Origin: a virus
Reading direction: 5' to 3' (one strand)
Virus record (IMG/VR): IMGVR_UViG_3300017917_002672
Span: 1-33,118 of that record
Length of the DNA: 33,118 bases
Shown: in pieces, positions 9,785 through 16,854 of the stretch
Layout of the letters: each line of letters begins with the position of its first letter
Numbering within the stretch: the first letter of the stretch is position 1
Program-made: the position numbers and the translations under genes
Notes under the pieces: generated by a model
Told to the model about the DNA's origin: nothing
Seen by the model: only the letters and a program-made list of their open reading frames with translations
The model's database searches: none

Positions 9785-11539
9785 ATGAAAAAAATATTAT
9801 CTATACTATTATTATTATATGTTACAAACATATATGGTCAAAATCCAATAAAATTTAAATTAAATGATAATCCAATTTATTTGGATAATAATGGACAACC
9901 TATTAATAGAGGTAGTGAATTTAATGTTATTGTATACGGTGACGGAAATGGTAATACAACAACTAGACAATTATTGTTTGATTTTGAATTTGATAATACA
10001 AACTTTGAAATAGTATCAATTAATCATACTGGTACTGGTGGTAATGGTGGAATTTTACCATATGGTTCGAATGTACAATTAACTTGGAATAGTTATATGG
10101 GATATACATATGTACAACCAACAAATACATCGGGTACCAACGCAACCAATGGTACTTACATGTTCAATAACTGTAACTACATTTATCAATCAGGCGGACC
10201 AAATACAATTATTCGTGCAACATTAACATGGGCATCAACAAATGGAATGCCATATACCGGATATTCAGATTTATTGGTTGTGAGAATGAGATTGAAACAA
10301 ACATCAACTGCAACCATGTTCAATCCAATAAAATTAGACTTTGTTGCGGGATGGAATAATAATGGTATTCAGGATATTACTTATATGGATGAACCAAAAA
10401 AAGTTGATGTTATAATGAATCAAAACGCAGGTAAATATGTAAATGTATTTGTTGACGTGAATCAAAATTTAACAAATCTTACAAACCTTAAAGTTGTATT
10501 TGTTGATAGTTTAACAAATATAGGTCATTTATTTCCGGTGTTATCTGATGGAACAGTTGATGTTAATCAGACACAATTACAACAAAATAATGTTTATTAT
10601 GTTCAGGTATTATATGACATGGATAAATCTTATGATGTTTATAACAATGCAATTACAATATCTGATTTCAGTACAACTCAAAATGAATTCAATACCATGG
10701 GTTTAGACGGTTCAAATGGAGCTGTGTTACAAACAGGTCAATCATTATATGCTGCAGATATTAATAGAAATAAAAAAATAGATGGTGGTGATTTACCTAA
10801 ACTTTTAGCACAAGTTGCTGGTGTAGACGTATTATACACTTTACCTCCCGGATATACAGTAGGTAGTGGTGGATATATGAGTATGCCAACTTGGGATCTC
10901 CTATCATGGAATAATATAACAACTTCAAATTGGTCGACGATAACATATCCTAGAACTTATTTTAAAACAGGTGTAATGGGAGATGTTAAAACATTAAATT
11001 TAAAATATTTGTTATGGGGTGATGCAAATAGATCTCACTCATCCCAAGTAATTGATCAAAATGGATTAGTTAAAAATTTCTCACTTAAATCAACAGGGTT
11101 TATTAATTCACCTTATAACATAAATTCGATCGATGTTACGTTACCAAATTTAACAGTAGTTTCAAATACTATTGAATTACCGGTAACAGTTAATACAAAT
11201 GTATCAAATGTGGGTGGATTACAATTTCAATTTGAGTATGATACAACAAAAATTAAATTTGAAGAACTTTTAACCGATTTACCAAATACTTGGTATGTAT
11301 TTGCTAATTCAAAAAGTGGTAAAGTTAAGTTTGGTGCTTTAGATCAAAACAATAACAAACCTTTAACGGGTATTGTCATCCCATTTAAATTGAAATTCAC
11401 AACTATAGGTGAAGGAGTTGATATTTTAACATCCATAAAAGTTTCTCCAATTATGGATGCAAGTGATAATAAAGGAATACAATTAGGTATTAATTTAAAT
11501 AATAAACAAATAAAATTAACAGGATATAATAATTTTTAA
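9785..11539 (+). CDS. Secreted protein with cohesin-like domains and a dockerin-like segment
   Basis: 584 residues with a signal peptide (MKKILSILLLLYVTNIYG, cleavage near 19). Residues 20-215 look like a cohesin-type beta-sandwich (LLFDFEFDNTNFEIVSI; later LLVVRMRLK). Around residue 320-345, AADINRNKKIDGGDLPKLLA matches the DxNxDxxI..xD Ca-binding loop and helix of a dockerin. Residues 455-580 form a second cohesin-like domain (GGLQFQFEYDTTKIKFEELL). No sorting signal at the C-terminus, so it is likely periplasmic or secreted. Cohesin and dockerin domains bind each other in cellulosomes; here they may mediate self-assembly. The assignment is from sequence pattern and needs profile support. 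Confidence 0.7.
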   Translation: MKKILSILLLLYVTNIYGQNPIKFKLNDNPIYLDNNGQPINRGSEFNVIVYGDGNGNTTTRQLLFDFEFDNTNFEIVSINHTGTGGNGGILPYGSNVQLTWNSYMGYTYVQPTNTSGTNATNGTYMFNNCNYIYQSGGPNTIIRATLTWASTNGMPYTGYSDLLVVRMRLKQTSTATMFNPIKLDFVAGWNNNGIQDITYMDEPKKVDVIMNQNAGKYVNVFVDVNQNLTNLTNLKVVFVDSLTNIGHLFPVLSDGTVDVNQTQLQQNNVYYVQVLYDMDKSYDVYNNAITISDFSTTQNEFNTMGLDGSNGAVLQTGQSLYAADINRNKKIDGGDLPKLLAQVAGVDVLYTLPPGYTVGSGGYMSMPTWDLLSWNNITTSNWSTITYPRTYFKTGVMGDVKTLNLKYLLWGDANRSHSSQVIDQNGLVKNFSLKSTGFINSPYNINSIDVTLPNLTVVSNTIELPVTVNTNVSNVGGLQFQFEYDTTKIKFEELLTDLPNTWYVFANSKSGKVKFGALDQNNNKPLTGIVIPFKLKFTTIGEGVDILTSIKVSPIMDASDNKGIQLGINLNNKQIKLTGYNNF

Positions 11540-11541
11540 AT

Positions 11542-11913
11542 ATGAAAAAAATAGATAGAATTTTAGGTTTAGGTTTTTTAATGACATTAATAACATTAAG
11601 TTGTAAAAAAGTCGATTTAATTAAACCAAACATAATTGACCTTGGAGTTAAACCAACTTCAACCTCAATTAAATCAATAAATCAAAATAATAATGTGGTT
11701 TCGGTGGTTTTGGAAACAACTGTAGGTTCAAAATATTCTTTACAGATAATTCCATTTGGTGATGATACTCCGGTAAAAAAATTAGGTTTTACTGCTACTG
11801 ACATTGAAACAAAAAAAATTATTGATTTGGCAGATTTGCCGAAAAAAGATTATGACATGATATTTATAGACATCAGTGGTAATCAAATAAAATACCCAAT
11901 AACAATTAAGTAA
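11542..11913 (+). CDS. Predicted lipoprotein, 123 aa
   Basis: N-terminal signal ending in lipobox LITLSC (Cys at residue 21), followed by KK rather than a strongly acidic LES. The mature part of about 100 residues has alternating beta-strand character with an Ig-like feel (SVVLETTVGSKYSLQII; IFIDISGNQIKYPITI). It directly follows the cohesin-like gene, with which it may work at the membrane. No family recognised. Confidence 0.72.
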   Translation: MKKIDRILGLGFLMTLITLSCKKVDLIKPNIIDLGVKPTSTSIKSINQNNNVVSVVLETTVGSKYSLQIIPFGDDTPVKKLGFTATDIETKKIIDLADLPKKDYDMIFIDISGNQIKYPITIK

Positions 11914-11927
11914 AAAAAAAAGAAATT

Positions 11928-12239
11928 ATGTCAGAAGAAACACAAAATGACGGTACTTTATCCGGTTTAAAAAAAACCATTATAGGTGTCGCAGGAACCG
12001 TAGTAACCGCTGGTGGAGTTTGGTTAACAACATTATTAGGTGGTGGTGATAAATCAGATCCTGCACCAGTACAAGCTGCACCGGTAATTAATATTACAAA
12101 CTCAAACGCACAACAACAATCAAGTGGTGGTGGTAAAACTGTTATTATAAAAGAAAAAACAGTTCCATCGGCACAACCAGTTGCAAAACCTAAAAAGAAA
12201 GACGGTGACGAATTTAAAGAAGAAGCACCAAAATGGTAA
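11928..12239 (+). CDS. Small single-span membrane protein, 103 aa
   Basis: A glycine-rich membrane helix (about residues 16-40, with GVAGTVVTAGGV, suited to tight helix packing) is followed by a flexible region rich in Ala, Pro, Gln and Lys, ending KEEAPKW. No signal peptidase site. Resembles small phage membrane effectors or TonB/ExbD-like linkers only superficially. ATG preceded by an A-run, no Shine-Dalgarno. Confidence 0.68.
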   Translation: MSEETQNDGTLSGLKKTIIGVAGTVVTAGGVWLTTLLGGGDKSDPAPVQAAPVINITNSNAQQQSSGGGKTVIIKEKTVPSAQPVAKPKKKDGDEFKEEAPKW

Positions 12240-12269
12240 TAAATAAAAAAAGATTATAAAGAAAAAAAA

Positions 12270-12860
12270 ATGAGTATTCAACAGACGCCAAGTGGTTTTA
12301 AAGATTTATTAAACTCAATGATGAGCCGTAGATGGTATATTACAGCAATAGTATTGGGTGGTTTCATGTTAATAATAGGAGGTATATTTTTAGCGGTATT
12401 AGGTAATGCTCAAATTAAAGGTGAATGGAAAGAACTTTTACTTTTATTGTTGGGAGCATTTATCGGTTCATACGGAAAAATTGTGGACTATTGGTTTTCA
12501 GACACCGATAAAGATAAAATGCTAGTACAAAAAATGGATGAAGAAGATGGTACGTCTTTAAGTAATACTGCAGATATGCCAAATAATCCAATTGTTCCAA
12601 TGTCAACCGCACCATTAGCGTTACCAACTACAAATCAAGTCGAAGTTGGACAACCTGAAAAGAAAGGTGTTGAAATTGATGAAGATGGTGACGGAGTTAT
12701 GGATGGATTAGATTTTGATGGTGATGGTATAATTGATGAATATTTTGAACACAGACAATGTGAACACGTTTGGGGTGATTTAGATGGTGACGGAGACGAA
12801 GAATGTTTAAAATGTGGTAAAATAAAAGATATTAATCCGGATGACCATACGGAGGGATAA
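12270..12860 (+). CDS. Two-span membrane protein with calcium-binding repeats and a zinc-ribbon-like tail
   Basis: 196 residues. Membrane helices at about 21-46 and 53-72. The rest is soluble: a Pro/Thr linker, then Asp-rich loops DEDGDGVMDG, DFDGDGIIDE and DLDGDGDEE (about residues 140-178) like thrombospondin-type-3 or EF-hand calcium sites, interleaved with CEHVW and CLKCGK, a likely zinc site (C, H, C, C). Combining these in a phage membrane protein is unusual. It lies between two other small membrane proteins. Confidence 0.7.
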   Translation: MSIQQTPSGFKDLLNSMMSRRWYITAIVLGGFMLIIGGIFLAVLGNAQIKGEWKELLLLLLGAFIGSYGKIVDYWFSDTDKDKMLVQKMDEEDGTSLSNTADMPNNPIVPMSTAPLALPTTNQVEVGQPEKKGVEIDEDGDGVMDGLDFDGDGIIDEYFEHRQCEHVWGDLDGDGDEECLKCGKIKDINPDDHTEG

Positions 12861-12891
12861 TAAACAAAAAACAAAAAACAAAAAACAAATT

Positions 12892-13167
12892 ATGGGATTT
12901 ATTAAAGAATTATTTGACGACAACAATACAATAAATGAAAAATCAGTAATTGGATTTGCATCATTTTTTTGTATGTTCATAGCATTACTTGTTGATCTTA
13001 TTACAGGATGGATGGGTAAACCATTGGTAATTAACGAATATATATTCAACGGATTCTTAGTTATTACATTAGGATCTTTTGGAATAGCTTCGGTTGATAA
13101 ATTTATCAATAGAAAAGCAGAACATGATGCAGCTAAATTAGACGCTGAAACCGAAAATGAAGGATAA
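12892..13167 (+). CDS. Small two-span membrane protein, holin-like
   Basis: 91 residues from the ATG at 12892 (MGFIKELFDD); an upstream in-frame ATG at 12841 lies within the previous gene's end and gives a lysine-rich extension read from a repeated AAACAAAA stretch, so I reject it. Two membrane helices (about 17-38 and 49-68) separated by a short loop, and a charged C-terminal tail. Size and topology fit a phage holin, but no endolysin is seen in the window. A terminator follows. Confidence 0.7.
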   Translation: MGFIKELFDDNNTINEKSVIGFASFFCMFIALLVDLITGWMGKPLVINEYIFNGFLVITLGSFGIASVDKFINRKAEHDAAKLDAETENEG

Positions 13168-13171
13168 AATC

Positions 13172-13195
13172 GGGGGAGTAAAACTCCCCTTTTTA
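13172..13195 (+). terminator. Intrinsic terminator
   Basis: Stem GGGGAGT/ACTCCCC with loop AAA followed by TTTTT, between the holin-like and CsgG-like genes; it may set a lower level for the last two genes of the module. Confidence 0.82.
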
Positions 13196-13208
13196 TATTA
13201 AAATAATT

Positions 13209-13925
13209 ATGAAAAAAATATTATTAAGTTTATTTTTATTAATAAGTGTTGTAAGTTTTACACAAACAATCGGCACAACTAAAACAGAACAATATAAGGC
13301 ATCATTTGAAACATCAATTGATATTTCTAATTTTTTAGATTATGATGGACCGCAAATACCAGTTCAAATTTTAAAATGTGGTATATCTGACGAAATGTAT
13401 GAAATGTATCCTGAATTAAAAGAAAAACGTGTTGGTTTAGGGGTGGCAAACATATCCATGGAATATTTGGAAAATCTTAATCGTTTTAAATTCACTGAAG
13501 ATAAAACCGAAATAAAAAATAGAATGGTAAAACAATTTCAAGCATCTCAAGCAGGTATTTCCGAAAATAAATTAGACGGTCGTGGTAAAATTAATCTGGC
13601 GAAATATTTTGTTACCATCGAGTGTTACGATTATTCAGTATCTGAAGATGAAACCATAAATTTAAAAGATGGTGTAAAAAATCTTATGGTAACACGTATC
13701 GGTTTACAAGTTAGATTTACCGATGCTGAAACAGGTGTTGTTTTTGGTGCAAGTGGTTTGGGTGAATCAAAAACAACTAGAGAGTTAACATTATTATCAG
13801 ATGCCACAGTTGATCCTGTTAAATTTAATCAATCAACAATATCAATTTCAACAAAAAAAGCGTTAGATATTGCATGCGCAAGAATACTTGATAGAATGAT
13901 TAAAAAAGGAATTTTTACTAAATAA
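13209..13925 (+). CDS. CsgG/LpoB-like exported protein
   Basis: 238 residues with a signal peptide (MKKILLSLFLLISVVSFTQ). The mature part has the pattern of the CsgG/LpoB/Tol-Pal-associated fold: an early RVGLGVANISMEYLE strand-helix, a middle YFVTIECYDYSVSE strand, then TRIGLQVRFTDAETGVVFGASG and a C-terminal helix with DIACARILDRM. No lipobox is present, unlike CsgG itself, so outer-membrane anchoring is unclear. CsgG proteins form oligomeric pores for curli subunit export; a phage relative beside a beta-barrel protein suggests an envelope complex. Family call is tentative. Confidence 0.6.
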   Translation: MKKILLSLFLLISVVSFTQTIGTTKTEQYKASFETSIDISNFLDYDGPQIPVQILKCGISDEMYEMYPELKEKRVGLGVANISMEYLENLNRFKFTEDKTEIKNRMVKQFQASQAGISENKLDGRGKINLAKYFVTIECYDYSVSEDETINLKDGVKNLMVTRIGLQVRFTDAETGVVFGASGLGESKTTRELTLLSDATVDPVKFNQSTISISTKKALDIACARILDRMIKKGIFTK

Positions 13926-13927
13926 AA

Positions 13928-15064
13928 ATGAAAAAATGGGTACTATTAATATTTTTAACAATATTATGTTTTAAAATTCATGCTCAGATTTTAACCAACA
14001 CATATTTGGATCCATGTGATGGAAAAACATACGTGGTATCGTTTCCTATTGGTAGTAACCAAATTATTGTGGTTATTAGAAATAATTCTAAAATTTTTAC
14101 AATAAACGAATTTTCTAACGGTACCGTAGATAAATGGGTAAATGAAATTTTTTCTAAACCATGTCCAACACCACAAATAATACAACAAACGATAACACAA
14201 ACTGTAACACAAACATCTTCTCAAACAGTTGCAAATTCAACATCTGCGGCGGTGTCTAATTCAACATCCGTACCATCAAACAACAATAATTCAACATCCA
14301 CTTCTGAATCTAAATCAGAAACAAAAAGTGAATCAAAAGAAACAAAATCTGAAGAAAAAAAAGAAGAAAAGAAAGAGGGGAAAAAAGAAGAAAAAAAGAA
14401 ACAACAAAATTTAAACCCATTATTAATGGCTTCGGATTTAACAACCGGACAAGGAAATGATGGGAGATTTAATATAGCCTTTTCAATTGGGGTAAGTAGA
14501 TCCTCGATGGCTGGTGATGAAAGTTTTGGTGTAAATTCAATAATTTATGCTAATTTAAAACAATTTGTTTTGAGCGGTGGTTATACTAAAATGAATTTTC
14601 AAGACGGTAGTTTAAATTCGATAAATTCATATGGTGTTGCAATTGCATATTTGGAAGGTAACTACATGAATATGTTATCATACACGTATATCAAACCACA
14701 CATAAAATATGGTACATATGGGTATAATGTTGGTATAGTTAATTTACTATTAAAAAATTTTAATAATAAATTTGAATTTAACACAATAACATCAGGAGTT
14801 GGGTTTTGGACAAAACAATATCCAACAAGTAGAAAAGTTACATTGTCTCCACAAATTTTTGTTATGATTTCACCATTGTCATATAACTCTATGTTAGGTA
14901 ACACATTGGTGAATCGACATGCTGGATTTCTTTTTGGTATGTCATTTGATTATAAAATAAGTAGGAGATTTGGATTCTCATCAAACTATAAATTAAATGT
15001 AAATACCACACCAAACACACCGTTATTACATAATTTTCTAATAGGTAGTAGACTAATATTATAA
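13928..15064 (+). CDS. Predicted outer-membrane beta-barrel protein with low-complexity linker
   Basis: 378 residues. Signal peptide (MKKWVLLIFLTILCFKIHA), a small N-terminal domain to about residue 75, a Thr/Ser/Gln tract, and a strongly charged Lys/Glu/Ser tract (about 120-160) that should be extended. The C-terminal 200 residues show alternating strands with aromatic girdles (FVLSGGYTKMNF, MLSYTYIKPHIKYG, RFGFSSNYKLNV) and end LLHNFLIGSRLIL, as beta-barrels do. It begins 2 nt after the CsgG-like gene stop, implying co-expression. Likely inserted in the outer membrane by host BAM; role unknown. Confidence 0.75.
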   Translation: MKKWVLLIFLTILCFKIHAQILTNTYLDPCDGKTYVVSFPIGSNQIIVVIRNNSKIFTINEFSNGTVDKWVNEIFSKPCPTPQIIQQTITQTVTQTSSQTVANSTSAAVSNSTSVPSNNNNSTSTSESKSETKSESKETKSEEKKEEKKEGKKEEKKKQQNLNPLLMASDLTTGQGNDGRFNIAFSIGVSRSSMAGDESFGVNSIIYANLKQFVLSGGYTKMNFQDGSLNSINSYGVAIAYLEGNYMNMLSYTYIKPHIKYGTYGYNVGIVNLLLKNFNNKFEFNTITSGVGFWTKQYPTSRKVTLSPQIFVMISPLSYNSMLGNTLVNRHAGFLFGMSFDYKISRRFGFSSNYKLNVNTTPNTPLLHNFLIGSRLIL

Positions 15065-15092
15065 AAAAATTCCCCGATAGAAATCGGGGAAC
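15063..15092 (-). terminator. Intrinsic terminator of the minus-strand operon
   Basis: Stem CCCCGAT/ATCGGGG with loop AGAA; on the minus strand it is followed by AATTTTTTT, whereas the plus side lacks a T-run. It ends the transcript from 18882 leftward and may also slow plus transcripts. Confidence 0.75.
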
Positions 15093-15099
15093 TATTCCG

Positions 15100-15119
15100 T
15101 GACAAAATAAATAAATGTA
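15100..15119 (+). repeat. 20-nt direct repeat, copy 2
   Basis: TGACAAAATAAATAAATGTA, identical to 9045-9064. It lies in the convergent gap between the beta-barrel gene and the minus-strand operon, where a plus-strand promoter would have no gene to drive. Confidence 0.75.
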
Positions 15120-15160
15120 CTTGAATACAATTATTACAAATTAAAAATAAGTAATTCTAT

Positions 15161-15496
15161 TTATAAAGTCAAGTTTTTATACAAACTAATTATTTCTGAA
15201 CAGGTTTCATAATCTTCAATATTCTCAAAATAAGGTATAATATCTCTTTTTAGAACTATCGTGTCGTTTCTATTGAAATTAAATTCGGTTTCCCAATCTA
15301 AACCTCTGATTTTTGCACTAATATATAAACTTAAATCATCATCGTTACCATTTTTAAATTCAGTAAAAATTTCAATTATTGATCTATATATCATTTCTTT
15401 ATTAATGTCATAAAAATCTTTAAAATCGGTATAATCGTTAGTTAATTCTACTTTTTTAAAGGGTTTAATCTCACCACTTTTTGTGTTTGTACCCAT
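15161..15496 (-). CDS. Unknown protein, 111 aa
   Basis: Soluble, acidic, with no signal peptide or membrane segment. Includes FKNGNDDDLSLYISAKIRGLDWETEFNF in the middle and helices at the C-terminus. Last gene of the leftward operon, 28 nt after the cREC gene. No family recognised. Confidence 0.68.
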   Translation of the reverse strand: MGTNTKSGEIKPFKKVELTNDYTDFKDFYDINKEMIYRSIIEIFTEFKNGNDDDLSLYISAKIRGLDWETEFNFNRNDTIVLKRDIIPYFENIEDYETCSEIISLYKNLTL

Positions 15497-15523
15497 TTTT
15501 ATATTTTTATTGATTGAAAAGAA

Positions 15524-16000
15524 TTATTTTGATTTTTTCCATTTTGCTTCTCTAGCTTCAGGTGATAGTTGTATGTTCTCATCAATAGTGTGTTCAATTT
15601 GAACTCTAACACATGTTTGTGATAATCTGCAATTCATTAAATAATTATTTATATATCCCATCATATTTCCACTACCAATTGGATTGGCTGAGTGTACATA
15701 AATTTGTGGTAACGGAATGTTTTTTTCAATACTTTCATTAACTAAAAATTTACAACAATCATATCCGGTCTTTTCATTGACAATATTATTATAATCTAAA
15801 GTATAGTTATATCTCACATTACTATAATATTCAATCATAGATTCGTCACCTAAATCGTGATCTAAGGATATTACCTCGAAATTTTCTAATCCATGTTCTT
15901 TAACTACATTAACAAATTCATTGTAGTTACGAACAACTAACCAATCTTCATTAGTTGGTGTTCTTACATCATCTAAATAAAGACGAAAACGTTTATTCAT
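15524..16000 (-). CDS. Cyclic-phosphate processing receiver (cREC) domain protein
   Basis: 158 residues. The pattern LYLDDVRTP (residues 7-15), ISLDHDLGD (about 44-52), TGYDCCKFLV (about 78) and LPQIYVHSANPIG (about 97-110) matches the cREC_REC domain, a receiver-like fold proposed by comparative genomics to act on cyclic phosphate ends such as those left by RNA cleavage or made during NAD/RNA repair. The conserved Asp pair of the receiver pocket is present. Its start codon follows the stop of the kinase-like gene directly, so the two are probably made together; a joint role in RNA end healing is my inference. Confidence 0.75.
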   Translation of the reverse strand: MNKRFRLYLDDVRTPTNEDWLVVRNYNEFVNVVKEHGLENFEVISLDHDLGDESMIEYYSNVRYNYTLDYNNIVNEKTGYDCCKFLVNESIEKNIPLPQIYVHSANPIGSGNMMGYINNYLMNCRLSQTCVRVQIEHTIDENIQLSPEAREAKWKKSK

Positions 16001-16001
16001 A

Positions 16002-16427
16002 TTAAAGTTTTATTTGAAATTTTTCCTTCATTTCATTGATTTTATCATTAGAAATGTTGTGTACATTCATATTACCGTGTCTATTTTCAACAATTACAGA
16101 ATGTACTCTATAGTGATATCGATTAGCAATTTCAAAATATTTCTCCATTTCAGACTCTTCGGTGAATGGATTTGCTACAACTATTTTTGAAATTTCTAAT
16201 TTCATTTTTTCCGCACATCTTAATAAACAATCATTATGGGCTTCTTTTAATTTTGTAGAATCAAAGTTATAAATTCCCTTTTCATCTATAAAAAAATCAT
16301 CAATTGAAAGAACATCGGGACAATCTATCGATGTAGATTTTAATATAACATTACCTAATGTGGTTTTTCCACTACCGTGTAGACCTCTTATTAGAATTAA
16401 ATCGCCTTTTATATTTGTTTCTCCCAT
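16002..16427 (-). CDS. P-loop kinase, polynucleotide-kinase-like (AAA_33 / N4BP2 type)
   Basis: 141 residues. Walker A GLHGSGKTT (about 15-23), the SIDDFF segment (about 41-46) with YNFD and LKEAHNDCL (about 54-68), and VVANPFTEESEM (about 84-95) are typical of the small kinases related to polynucleotide kinase and N4BP2. These use ATP to phosphorylate nucleic-acid 5' ends or small molecules. Preceded by an ATATTTATT element and no Shine-Dalgarno. Adjacent to a cREC protein in a phage carrying a large tRNA array, so repair of tRNA cut by host anticodon nucleases, as done by T4 Pnkp, is an attractive but unproven role. No RNA ligase is seen in the window. Confidence 0.75.
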   Translation of the reverse strand: MGETNIKGDLILIRGLHGSGKTTLGNVILKSTSIDCPDVLSIDDFFIDEKGIYNFDSTKLKEAHNDCLLRCAEKMKLEISKIVVANPFTEESEMEKYFEIANRYHYRVHSVIVENRHGNMNVHNISNDKINEMKEKFQIKL

Positions 16428-16453
16428 AATATTATTTTTAAATAAATATCAAA

Positions 16454-16489
16454 TGCAGGGAGTTCAGTATAAACTATACTCCCCGCATT
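16454..16489 (-). terminator. Hairpin after the lipoprotein gene
   Basis: Stem ATGCGGGGAGT/ACTCCCTGCAT with an inner AGTATA/TATACT helix. It follows the lipoprotein stop codon, but the downstream T-run is weak (ATTTGATATTTATTT), so it may be an attenuator or RNA-stabilising hairpin rather than a full terminator. Confidence 0.55.
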
Positions 16490-16492
16490 AAC

Positions 16493-16663
16493 TTATTTAA
16501 CCGTTGTATCAGCAACTGGTGACACAGTTGTGTCTACTTTAGTTCCTACTGAATCTACAACAACAGTTGATGAGTCTTTTGTGTTCGAAGTGGTTGACCC
16601 GGTACCACAAGCTGTTAGTGTAAACATAACACTAAGAGCAACAATTAAAATATAATTTCTCAT
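16493..16663 (-). CDS. Small lipoprotein, 56 aa
   Basis: Begins MRNYILIVALSVMFTLTACG: signal peptide with lipobox LTAC (Cys at residue 19). The mature part is about 38 residues of Thr, Ser, Val and Asp with repeated VDS/VDT units and no hydrophobic core. I use the ATG at 16663; an upstream in-frame ATG at 16729 would add a second hydrophobic stretch read through the preceding terminator. Could be a surface or superinfection-exclusion lipoprotein, or a spanin-like outer-membrane component; nothing decides. Confidence 0.7.
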   Translation of the reverse strand: MRNYILIVALSVMFTLTACGTGSTTSNTKDSSTVVVDSVGTKVDTTVSPVADTTVK

Positions 16664-16720
16664 AACAACAAAAATAAGAAAATATTTTTGAATAAAAAAA
16701 TAAATGGAAGATAAAATAAA

Positions 16721-16746
16721 AAACCCCAACAGGATGTTGGGGTTTT
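16721..16746 (-). terminator. Intrinsic terminator after the Clp gene
   Basis: Stem AAAACCCCAACA/TGTTGGGGTTTT with loop GGA; on the minus strand it is followed by TTATTTTATC. Between it and the Clp stop lie about 105 nt of leader or trailer with a GTGGG/CCCAC hairpin and no gene. Confidence 0.82.
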
Positions 16747-16854
16747 AAGGTCTTTGGGTGGGTTCAACCCCACTTACTTAATGAAAAAAAAACGAAAAGG
16801 TAATCGACAAAGAGAACCTCCAGAGATATAAATATATATATCTTTATTAAAAAA

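Noticed and set aside
12635-12874. Ser/Pro-rich minus-strand frame opposite the Ca-binding repeats
   Set aside because: Antisense shadow of the Asp-codon-rich repeats; the same effect explains the minus frame at 31798-32301 under the scaffold gene.
12841-12891. N-terminal extension of the holin-like gene from 12841
   Set aside because: The extension overlaps the previous gene and encodes a KTKNKK-type tract from a repeated AAACAAAA stretch; the ATG at 12892 starts a normal membrane-protein N-terminus.
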